This document shows, one piece after another, positions 1-7,100 of a stretch of 64,000 nt of DNA (within the stretch, counting starts at the first letter, position 1; every line of letters starts with the position of its first letter). Source of the stretch: Planctomycetaceae bacterium (lineage in GTDB: Bacteria; Planctomycetota; Planctomycetia; Planctomycetales; Planctomycetaceae); the NCBI GenBank assembly GCA_024742875.1, contig JANSXP010000002.1:1-64000 (forward strand), read 5' to 3'. The position numbers and the translations under genes were made by a program. Under the pieces are notes generated by a model, which saw nothing but the letters and a program-made list of their open reading frames with translations, had not been told where the DNA came from and ran no database searches.

Positions 1-881
1 ATTGGTTTCTTGTTTTGATACAGGGTTACGGTTGTCTGCTTCGCCCATCGAGGCAGATCAAATGCTTCCGGTTGCTGGTAGTCGCTGGCTTCGCCTGTCG
101 CCTTCTGTGCAGCGAGCACCGCCAGTGCTTCCCGATATTGCTGGCGACCACGCACGATCACCTCCGGCGAAACGGGAGCGGCCCTGATGCCGTGTGGGGC
201 TGCACTCTCAACGACCGCAAAGGCAAACTGAGCTGACGTTCCTGTCAGCTGTCGATAGCCGTCGAGGTAAAACGCAGCCTGCCGGTCATAGCCGTAATCC
301 AGCATGGATGACTCAAATCGCGATGCGTCGCGGGAGGTCTTCAGGTCAGCGATCAAATGCGAATGCACGACCTTGTCGAGACGTGCTTTGCACTTGAGAT
401 TCGTGATCGGATCGATCCAGACCAGAGAGAGTTCAGCTTCACCCGCCGACGAGAACCACTCTCGAGTCCTGATGTTTTCCCACAGAGCGTTCAGGACACC
501 TTTGAGCGCGTCGTAGTCATCCTGGGTGACAATCTGTTTCTCGGCGTGCTGCTCTTCCCATGCTGTGACTCGCTCTTTGTATTCAGCAGTCGATCGCGGC
601 TTCTTCGCTGGCTTATCATTGACCAGGATGCCATCGGTGAGATCTGGCATCACGGCATAGCGATCAAGCACCAGACTTGGCTCGAGTCTGCCCTCGTGGC
701 AAAGCCGCCCGAACTGGAAGGCAGATGTGTCTTCGCGTGGATTTAGTTTCGCGTGATTGAAGTGCTTGCCGCTCTTCAGGGCAGGGCTGAGCGATGAGTT
801 ATTAACGCAGTCCCACGCACAGTAATCCTCGAACGGGACACTCTTGTGGATGCCTACTTCTGGGTCGATTTTCTTGGTCAA
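1..881 (-). CDS. PD-(D/E)XK nuclease-like protein (RecE/exodeoxyribonuclease VIII type), partial
   Basis: Reading the minus strand from 881 gives an uninterrupted frame of 293 codons to the window edge, so the C-terminus is missing. The N-terminus has the layout of the DUF3799/RecE-type nuclease domain: an N-terminal NNSSLSPALK segment, then FGRLCHEGRLEP (the G-x-x-x-H helix), then IADLKTSRDAS, which fits the catalytic D...(D/E)xK strand, then YDRQAAFYLDGY, which fits the following helix. These enzymes resect double-stranded DNA for phage recombination; the function here is inferred from the family. The start is TTG at 881-879, overlapping the TGA of the upstream RusA gene by 3 nt, which suggests translational coupling. 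An internal ATG near codon 70 would delete the first conserved segment, so the TTG start is preferred. Confidence 0.75.
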   Translation of the reverse strand, partial: MTKKIDPEVGIHKSVPFEDYCAWDCVNNSSLSPALKSGKHFNHAKLNPREDTSAFQFGRLCHEGRLEPSLVLDRYAVMPDLTDGILVNDKPAKKPRSTAEYKERVTAWEEQHAEKQIVTQDDYDALKGVLNALWENIRTREWFSSAGEAELSLVWIDPITNLKCKARLDKVVHSHLIADLKTSRDASRFESSMLDYGYDRQAAFYLDGYRQLTGTSAQFAFAVVESAAPHGIRAAPVSPEVIVRGRQQYREALAVLAAQKATGEASDYQQPEAFDLPRWAKQTTVTLYQNKKP

Positions 882-1315
882 AGGACTTTCTCCACTGTGA
901 TGAGGCAACCAGGTTTGTTGACCTCGCTGCAGTAACGCTTCATTGCTTCCAGCTGCACCACGCAGCTGTCGTCTTCAATCACGACATTTGTGATCGCGTC
1001 GAGAATGGCACGCGTCACCTTGTCGATGTCTGGCTTCTTCGTGTGATGGGCTGGTGCCGACTCTTTCAGTCGTTCTGAGTTTCGCCCTGTGCCGAAGTGG
1101 CTCTTTGCTCGCGGGAAGAGGAACTCAAGCTGCACCTTCACTGGCCCGGAGAGCTTTCGGAGCTGCTTCTTTCCTTCGAGTGCCACACGTTCTCGCCATG
1201 GCTTCAGACCTTTGGCTGACTCCACGAGCGTCGGGAACTTTGCTCCCTTTCGCATAAAGGCTTTCTTTGATCCCTGGGCGATGGGAATGCCTTCAACAAA
1301 GAACCGAATGGCCAT
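878..1315 (-). CDS. rusA: RusA-family Holliday junction resolvase
   Basis: This 145-residue protein matches the RusA crossover-junction endonuclease family in length and motif order. It starts FFVEGIPIAQGSKKAF, has a KPDIDKVTRAILDAI segment carrying the metal-binding aspartates, and then VVIEDDSCVVQLEAMKRY with the second acidic cluster. RusA dimers cut four-way DNA junctions and are typical of phages and integrated elements. The ATG at 1315 is preceded by a good ribosome site (CAGGAG, about 7 nt upstream). A longer reading up to 1435 adds 40 residues with no family similarity, so it was not used. The gene lies directly upstream of the RecE-like nuclease, forming a recombination pair. Confidence 0.85.
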   Translation of the reverse strand: MAIRFFVEGIPIAQGSKKAFMRKGAKFPTLVESAKGLKPWRERVALEGKKQLRKLSGPVKVQLEFLFPRAKSHFGTGRNSERLKESAPAHHTKKPDIDKVTRAILDAITNVVIEDDSCVVQLEAMKRYCSEVNKPGCLITVEKVL

Positions 1316-1336
1316 CTCAATCTCCTGTTCAAAATG

Positions 1337-1391
1337 GCGGGGGCCGCGCCAGAGCCGACTGTGTGAATGTGCGGCACAACGCTGCCCCCGC
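1337..1391 (-). other. G+C-rich hairpin upstream of rusA
   Basis: The 8-bp arms GCGGGGGC (1337-1344) and GCCCCCGC (1384-1391) are perfect complements around a 39-nt loop. On the minus strand the hairpin ends about 20 nt before the rusA start. There is no T-run, so it is not a classical terminator. A leader or processing structure is possible, but this is weak evidence. Confidence 0.25.
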
Positions 1392-1478
1392 GTGATGCTG
1401 ACCAGACCCGATTCAGGACTCCTGCCCCGATCCACTGAACCGCTTACGGCTCCGCCACTAGCCCGGCCGGCGACTTAC

Positions 1479-1577
1479 TCATCTCCTGCTGCACTCGACC
1501 TTCGCGATCGCCAGGCAGAGCCCAACAGCGAGGATGAGGATTGGTGGAATGGTCGAAGTGACGAATGTGGTCAGCAT
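1479..1577 (-). CDS. 32-residue hydrophobic peptide (possible membrane peptide)
   Basis: An ATG at 1577 is preceded by a clear ribosome site (ACAGGAG, 6 nt away) and opens a 32-codon frame. The product begins MLTTFVTSTIPPILILAVG and contains a single transmembrane stretch ending near residue 25, followed by a short basic tail (KVECSRR). It lies between the operator-like repeats at 1713-1784 and rusA, so it would be the first gene of that transcript. Size and topology resemble small phage membrane peptides, but no family can be named. Its main support is the ribosome site. Confidence 0.4.
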   Translation of the reverse strand: MLTTFVTSTIPPILILAVGLCLAIAKVECSRR

Positions 1578-1712
1578 GGAAATCTCCTGTTTCAAAGCTG
1601 GGCCTCTCACCCAGTCGAGCGTCGTATTTACAACGGCCCACACGCTTCCGGCCGGTTGATGTCTGCGCGTACCTTCCCCGCAGTTGTTTGGTCAGTGCTT
1701 TGAAAAGCGTGG

Positions 1713-1784
1713 CAACCGAAAGTGGTTGCTATTCAGAAGGCAACCGTTTTTGGTTGTGATCGTGATGACAACCGATTTCGGTTG
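1713..1784. promoter_or_regulatory. Three 16-bp inverted repeats at 28-bp intervals (probable operator array)
   Basis: Three copies of CAACC-N6-GGTTG lie at 1713-1728, 1741-1756 and 1769-1784. The 5-bp arms are identical in all three copies, and the N6 cores (GAAAGT, GTTTTT, GATTTC) begin with G but otherwise vary. The centres are exactly 28 bp apart and each spacer is 12 bp. The array lies between two leftward genes (1792-2037 and 1479-1577), where a promoter for the peptide-rusA-nuclease transcript would be expected. A dimeric repressor or activator binding cooperatively is the simplest reading. Confidence 0.6.
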
Positions 1785-1791
1785 TGAACGG

Positions 1792-2037
1792 TCAGTCGTC
1801 CTTCACTCGAACCCAGACTGCAACAAGTCGATGACCGTTATCTGAAGTGAACTCGACTCGGCCGGCTTCGTGTGGCATGCCTTGAGGTGTGTCGTCGGGA
1901 TCGAATTCCCGAAGCTCACGGACATACCGAAACTCAGCGGTTGGTGCTGGCACGTTGATCTCGGTCGGGATCTCACTCAGAAGGCAGAGAGAGAGAATCG
2001 TGATCAGTACACAGAGGATGCTTACAGCGACTCGAAT
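1792..2037 (-). CDS. Small membrane-anchored protein, possible ATT start
   Basis: An 81-codon frame ends at TGA 1792. It has an N-terminal membrane segment (VAVSILCVLITILSLCLL) and a soluble part of about 55 residues that includes RYVRELREFDPDD and ends RVKDD. No ATG, GTG or TTG occurs upstream of the membrane segment in this frame. The best candidate is ATT at 2037-2035, preceded at suitable distance by AGGAAGGCGG and overlapping the last codons of the upstream gene. The alternative is a GTG after the membrane segment, which would leave a soluble protein of about 55 residues. The family is unknown. Confidence 0.4.
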   Translation of the reverse strand: MRVAVSILCVLITILSLCLLSEIPTEINVPAPTAEFRYVRELREFDPDDTPQGMPHEAGRVEFTSDNGHRLVAVWVRVKDD

Positions 2038-2624
2038 GTTTCACCGCCTTCCTGTTGCTTGATGTGTGCCACAATCGCCTCCAGTCGACGACAAGTGTCC
2101 GGTGCGAGAACAACACTGTCGCCAGTGCTTTCACCCGCAAGCCTGTAGCCTCCTGGAACCAACTCAACACCCACTTCCCTGAGCCGGTCTTCGGTTGTCG
2201 TTTCCGACGAAAACGGATCCCAGTCGAAGCCATCGCAGTCTGGGAGGTGCTCAACAGCTTTGGCGTCTGTGGTGTAAATGTTGCCACACTCGTCATCACT
2301 TGGGTCATCCGTCCACTGCCACACGCTGTGACCGCGACTGTCAGTTCCGATGAACATCACCGGGCGCGAGTAGTGCTGACAGCAATACCATTGCTGAGGC
2401 TGTGGCACTGGTGGCTGATCAACATCAATGGCGATGAACCGCTTGCCACCGTCACGATCGCACTCGAACGGCCAGTGTGACTCACGGAACGCTTTTAGTG
2501 ACCACGTGCCATCGACCTCTTTGTAGAACCAGTGAGAGTCACGCCCCGTGGTTGGGACTCGAAACTCGCCGCTCGGTTTCTTGCCGTCAATTACTGGTGG
2601 CATTTCTAATGTTGCTGTGGTCAT
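2022..2624 (-). CDS. Hypothetical protein of the phage-like gene string
   Basis: This is a 200-residue protein I do not recognise. It is acidic and rich in Trp, Cys and His, with patches such as WYCCQHYSRP and the C-terminal TCRRLEAIVAHIKQQEGG. No signal peptide or membrane segment is visible. Its ATG at 2624 overlaps the stop of the upstream 63-residue gene (ATGA type), and its 3' end overlaps the next small gene, so it sits in a tightly packed leftward operon. The Cys/His clusters could bind metal, but no known zinc-finger spacing is obvious. Confidence 0.6.
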   Translation of the reverse strand: MTTATLEMPPVIDGKKPSGEFRVPTTGRDSHWFYKEVDGTWSLKAFRESHWPFECDRDGGKRFIAIDVDQPPVPQPQQWYCCQHYSRPVMFIGTDSRGHSVWQWTDDPSDDECGNIYTTDAKAVEHLPDCDGFDWDPFSSETTTEDRLREVGVELVPGGYRLAGESTGDSVVLAPDTCRRLEAIVAHIKQQEGGETFESL

Positions 2625-2812
2625 TGGGCGGCCCCTCCAACCGTTGCTTGGCAGTAGAACCCGAACTCCCCATCACGCGGCAGCTCACCGACTCGAATAC
2701 CGGGGAGGGCGTTCAGCTCATTCCGCTTGGTGTGGTACTCGTCACGATTGAGCGGACTCAACAGGAGTGAGTTGAGTAGGACCGCAATCCTTATGTGTGT
2801 CTCACGATTCAT
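2621..2812 (-). CDS. Small hypothetical protein
   Basis: This is a 63-residue protein of unknown function. The start at ATG 2812 is chosen because GAGGATGAGG lies just upstream, inside the 3' end of the HTH gene, and because a longer reading to 2944 would run antiparallel-like through that gene in another frame. The product has a helical first half (HIRIAVLLNSLLL) followed by LNALPGIRVGELPRDG. It overlaps both neighbours, so it is probably translationally coupled. Confidence 0.5.
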   Translation of the reverse strand: MNRETHIRIAVLLNSLLLSPLNRDEYHTKRNELNALPGIRVGELPRDGEFGFYCQATVGGAAQ

Positions 2813-3026
2813 TGTTAACCTCATCCTCTTGTGGTTGACTATCGAGGAATCGATAGAAGTCATTGCCGAGGATGTAAGAGCGGTTACCAACATCACGCAT
2901 CCGTAGGCCCTTCTTTCGTGCCTGCCGAACAGCGTGGGAACCAAGCCCGGTGAGCTTCTGGAAGACGGACAACGGGTAAACGCTGTCGGCCTGAATCACA
3001 CCCAAGTTGGTTTGCTTGTCGCTCAT
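2802..3026 (-). CDS. Helix-turn-helix DNA-binding protein (excisionase/MerR-like)
   Basis: This 74-residue protein is almost entirely one winged-helix-like domain. FQKLTGLGSHAVRQARKKGL fits a helix-turn-helix with a basic recognition helix, and RDVGNRSYILGNDFYRFLD fits the wing and dimer helix seen in excisionase/HTH_17-type proteins. ATG 3026 is chosen over GTG 3032 because GAGG lies 9 nt before the ATG. It is the first gene of the leftward operon running to the window edge and could be an excisionase or the regulator of the operator-like repeats at 1713-1784 or 3152-3163; that link is inferred from position only. Confidence 0.6.
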   Translation of the reverse strand: MSDKQTNLGVIQADSVYPLSVFQKLTGLGSHAVRQARKKGLRMRDVGNRSYILGNDFYRFLDSQPQEDEVNNES

Positions 3027-3381
3027 TTTCACATGCCTCTACCCTTATGAGAGTTGATTGAAGAAATGGCATGTTTTGGGGGTGTTTCAGGCCGATTCAG
3101 GTGGCCATCACCGCTTGTGCGCAAAGAAAAAAGTGGCCCATTCCCCGAAGGAAGTGGCCACTTGTGAAACAATCTGACTTTTTTTGAACTTGAAATCGGC
3201 AAATTGAAAAACTGCCAGTTACGTTCAATTTTTCAATTTATGGACACCGGGGTATCGCCATTCACCCTCGCGTTCACCTCTTTGGTGATTCAACCTTTAC
3301 TTGAAGCACAAACGGCACTTCGTTTGGCCTGTAAATGCAGCTGTTTGAAGCCTGTCTGAACCCTGCTTACACGCCTTGTCT
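3027..3381. other. Intergenic region between the HTH operon and the tRNA-Arg fragment
   Basis: This A+T-richer stretch has no gene that I can support. It contains a perfect 12-bp palindrome AAGTGGCCACTT (3152-3163), preceded by a second AAGTGGCC at 3131-3138, and a run of seven T residues just after 3178. It is the expected place for the promoter of the leftward HTH operon and for the right end of the outer integrated element. Confidence 0.4.
3152..3163. promoter_or_regulatory. 12-bp palindrome, possible operator
   Basis: AAGTGGCCACTT is a perfect palindrome, about 125 bp upstream of the HTH gene, and its left half AAGTGGCC is repeated at 3131-3138. It is a candidate autoregulatory site for the HTH protein. 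This rests on position and symmetry only. Confidence 0.3.
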
Positions 3382-3426
3382 GGATTCCTAATCCGAAGGT
3401 CGTGAGTTCGAATCTCGCCGGGGGTA
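3382..3426 (+). repeat. att-like direct repeat, 3' half of tRNA-Arg(CCU), copy 1
   Basis: The sequence contains the anticodon loop TTCCTAA, a T-arm (GTGAG-TTCGAAT-CTCGC) and the 3' acceptor strand CGGGGGTA. It is identical over 45 bp to 9249-9293. Upstream DNA does not supply D-arm or 5' acceptor pairing, so it is a fragment and not a functional tRNA gene. Confidence 0.85.
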
Positions 3427-3435
3427 CTAGGGTTT

Positions 3436-4041
3436 TCATTGCTCAAACAGAGCTTTGAGTTCCGGCAGTACTTCCGACTGGGACACTTTTGGGACGTTTC
3501 CGCCTGTTTTGGGCGGCTGCACCGCATCGAATGCCGTGGCCTTGGCCGCATCCTTGCCCAAATAGTATTTCTGCGTCGTGCTGATGTCAGCGTGCCGCAT
3601 CAGTTCTTTCAGGATGAAAATCGACACCAGATTGGCCCACCGTGTCGCCATTGATCGCCGCAGGTCGTGCGCTGAGGCTGCCTTGCCGTTGTCGAACCAG
3701 ACGCCGGCCTTCTTCCCCATTTTGCAGATCCGCTTGCTGACGTGATCCACATCACCGGCGATGCCCGGGAACACGTTGCCGCGTGCCTCCTGCATTGGCG
3801 CGATGAACTCCACAAAGTCCGGGACGGTTGGGCAGATTCGGGCCTTCTTGCTCTTGTCTGTCCCGCCGGGGATGCGGAAAACCGAATTCCGCCCGTCAAC
3901 GTGCAGGCTCATCGCCTCGCTGGTGTCGTCCCATCTCAGATTCAGGGCTTCTCCCAGTCGCAGGCCGGACAGCCACAAGCCACACAAAAGCCGTTCGTAG
4001 GCTTCCACCACATCGCCCAACGGTGCAGGCAACGCCCGCAA
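3436..4041 (-). pseudogene. Tyrosine recombinase/phage integrase, N-terminally truncated
   Basis: The 201 visible residues are the catalytic domain of a tyrosine recombinase: SGLRLGEALNLRWD carries the first catalytic Arg, AHDLRRS gives the His-x-x-Arg box, and LMRHADISTTQKYY gives the second His and the Tyr nucleophile. The core-binding N-terminal domain expected upstream (roughly 150-200 residues) is absent. The frame stays open upstream but has no recognisable integrase sequence beyond about 4045. The frame also has no ATG; the first usable codon is TTG at 4041. The gene therefore looks broken at the same place where the RHS gene begins. It abuts the left att-like repeat. Confidence 0.75.
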
Positions 4042-4074
4042 AGCTGACTGGTCGCCACACCAACAGAGAAGCCC

Positions 4075-4091
4075 CTGTCGAGCGTCGACAG
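4075..4091. repeat. Perfect inverted repeat at the integrase/RHS junction
   Basis: CTGTCGA-GCG-TCGACAG is a perfect 7-bp inverted repeat with a 3-nt centre. It lies in the 77-bp gap between the truncated integrase and the RHS reading frame, the apparent recombination breakpoint. Confidence 0.5.
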
Positions 4092-4118
4092 AGGCGGTGG
4101 GACAACCAACCGGGGGGC

Positions 4119-7100
4119 ATGTCTTTGCTGCTGAATCACATCACTCAGGCATTTGTCGACCCCAGTGGGACGACGGGAACATCCACCAATCCGGCGGCGA
4201 TTTTCGACCCTGCGAACGCCAAAGCGACGTGGACCGACCCGCTGTCTGGAGTGCAAGAGTATGTGGTCGATTCGACGGGCTACGTCAATCAGACAATCGC
4301 AGCAGATGGAATGCAGGTCGACTACGTGCGGGATTCAAATGGCCTTGTCACATCGGAAACGCTCCCTGATCCTGACGGCGCAGGCCCACTGACGGCTCCA
4401 GTTACGACGCACACCTACGACACCAATCAACTGAAGACTCAGACCGTCCATCCCGGGGGAGCGACGGAATCATGGACATGGGACACATCTCTGCGATTGC
4501 CGTTGACTCACACAGACCCAGACGGAGAAATTACGACGTACGTTTGGAATTCCAATCGCACACTGGCGTCGATTACCGACGTGATGGGGGCGGTGACCTC
4601 CTACACCTACGACAGCTATGGCAACATGCTGACGCAGACTCTGCCAGACCCCGACGGAGCAGGTCCGCTGTCATCCACCGTCGTAACCTACACCCGTGAC
4701 GCCTATGGCCGAGCGACTTCTGTCGCAGCTGGCGGTGTCACCACCGCATCGACCTATGATTCACTCGGCAGAATCACATCTGAGACCGATGGCCTCGGCA
4801 ACACGACGTCGTATGTCTGGAACGCACTGGGGCGCATCGAGTCAATCACGTATCCAGACCCCGACGATACCGGTGTGCTGACAGCTCCCGTGGAATCATT
4901 TACCTATGACTGGTATGGTCGGACGCTCACTGAAACAGCGACTAACGGCGTGGTCACAGAGTATGCCTACGATTCCGCCGGACTGCTCGCTTCTGTCACC
5001 GTCAAAGATCCAGACGGAGCCGGGCCACTCACAGACATTGTCACCAGTTGGCTGTACGACGATCTGAATCGTCCCGTGACTGAAACGGATGCACTGGGGA
5101 ATGCCACGACAACCACCTATGACGCCGTGGGGAGAGTGCTGACAACAACCTTGCCAGATCCAGACGGCGTTGGTCCACTTACTGCGCCAGTCACCACATT
5201 CGAGTACGATGACATTGGGCGGCTGGAAAGCACGACAGACGCACTGGGCCACACCACCTCGTACGAGTACGACGCTGCCGGGAACTTGAAGAAAATCACA
5301 AATGGGCTGTCTGACAGTGTCACATCGGCGTTCGACATACTGGGACGAGTCACCTCGACAACCGACCCACTCGGGAATGTGACCTCCTACACCTACGACA
5401 AGCTCGGTCGCGTGCTCACCACGACGCTGCCGGACCCCGATGGGGCCGGGCCGCTGAGTGCACCTGTCAGCACAGCGTCCTACGACACACTGGGACAGTT
5501 GACATCGTTCACTGGGTTTGACGGTGGAATTACGGCGACCGTCTATGATGAACTGGGGCAAGTCACTTCCGTGACCTACCCAGACGGTTCCACCACATCG
5601 TACACCTACAATGCAAATGGTCAGGTTCTGACCGTCACGGGAGCCGACCCAGACGGCGTTGGACCACTGGCAGCCCCGGTCACAACAGCAACCTACGATG
5701 ATCTTGGACGACAGATTCACCAGATCTATCCGGACGCCACGATTACGACATCAGCCTATGATGACGATGGTTATCTGGAGTCCGTAGCAGACGGGGAAGG
5801 CAGGACGACCTCCTTTGCCTACGACGCATTTGGTCGCCGCATTCAGACCACCGACGCCCTCAGCAACACGTCGTCAGTCACATACGATGCCCTCAGCCGT
5901 GTTGATTCTTCAACGGATGGACTCGGGAATACCAGCTCGCTGACATACGATGGCATTGGTCGACTGATCTCGCAGGAAGACGCCCTGACTGGCACAACGG
6001 AAACCACGTATGATGCCGTCGGTAGGGTCACATCATTGACTGATCCTGTCGGCAATGTGACGTCGTGGACATACGACGCTGTCGGGCAGATGCTCACAGA
6101 AACGAATGAGGACGGTGATTCTCGCTCGTACACGTACGACGCTGCCGGCCGCCTGACGTCTCGAACGGATCGGAATGGTCGTGTCATCGATTTTGGCTAC
6201 GACAATTTGGGCCGGCAGACGTCTCAGCAGTGGATGGACGGCGTCACAGCCGTCAACACCATCACCACCACCTACAACGCTGATCTGCGAGTGTCTGCCA
6301 TTTCAGACGACGACTCTGCCTATGCATTCACATGGGATGCCAATGGCCGCCTGTTGACGGTCGACAACACAGGCACTGTCGGAGTGCCCGACGTAGTGCT
6401 CACCAACACCTACGACGATCTGGGCCGGCAGACGGGCCTATCAGCCAGCATCGACGGGACGCTGGACTTTGTCAACACGTACACATTTGACGCCAACAGT
6501 CGCGTCGACTCGATCACGCAGACAGACGGTGCCGTTTCCGCTGGCCACGTGGTCTCGGACAAACGTGTCGACCTGACGTATGATGACTCCAATCGTATCA
6601 CTTCAATTGTGCGATACGAAGACCTCACGGCCACCGACGAAATCGCCACTTCGACCTACACATACGATGGCAAAGGGCGATTGACAGATCTTGATCACAC
6701 ATACGGTGCGACCACTCTGGCTGGATATTCGTGGACCTGGAACGCAGGTGATCAGCTCACGGGCTATACATCACTTCTTGATAGCAGTGTGGCCTACACC
6801 TACGACGACACAGGACAGCTAACCAGTGAGGCACAAACGGATCTCCAGTCCAACACCGTCACAACTAACTACAACTACGACGCCAACGGCAACCGAACGT
6901 CGGCTGGCGTCAGCGGCTCCGAAGCAACGTATACCACTGGCTCGAACAACAAAACGACTTCTGACGGCGTCTATAACTACGAGTATGACGACGAAGGCAA
7001 CCGCATAAAGAAGACGGAGATCTCCAGCGGCGACTTCGTTGAGTATTCGTGGAGTCACGCCAACCTGCTGATGAACGTTACCTACAAAGACAGCCTTGGA

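Noticed and set aside
1444-1641. Alternative 65-codon frame on the minus strand
   Set aside because: It overlaps the 32-residue membrane peptide in another frame, lacks a ribosome site at its start and reads through with no family resemblance.
1713-1784. CRISPR array
   Set aside because: The units are palindromic with varied cores and identical 12-bp spacing; spacers are far too short and there are no cas genes.
3382-3426. Functional tRNA-Arg gene
   Set aside because: There is no 5' acceptor strand or D-arm in either copy. Only the 3' half is present.
3297-3551. Minus-strand open frame through the tRNA-Arg fragment
   Set aside because: Its PGEIRTHDLRIRNP stretch is the well-known translation artefact of antisense tRNA 3' ends. 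The same applies to the frame at 9151-9351.
3828-4118. Upstream extension of the RHS reading frame
   Set aside because: The frame is open but antisense to the integrase catalytic domain, and its translation has no RHS character. ATG 4119 was used instead.
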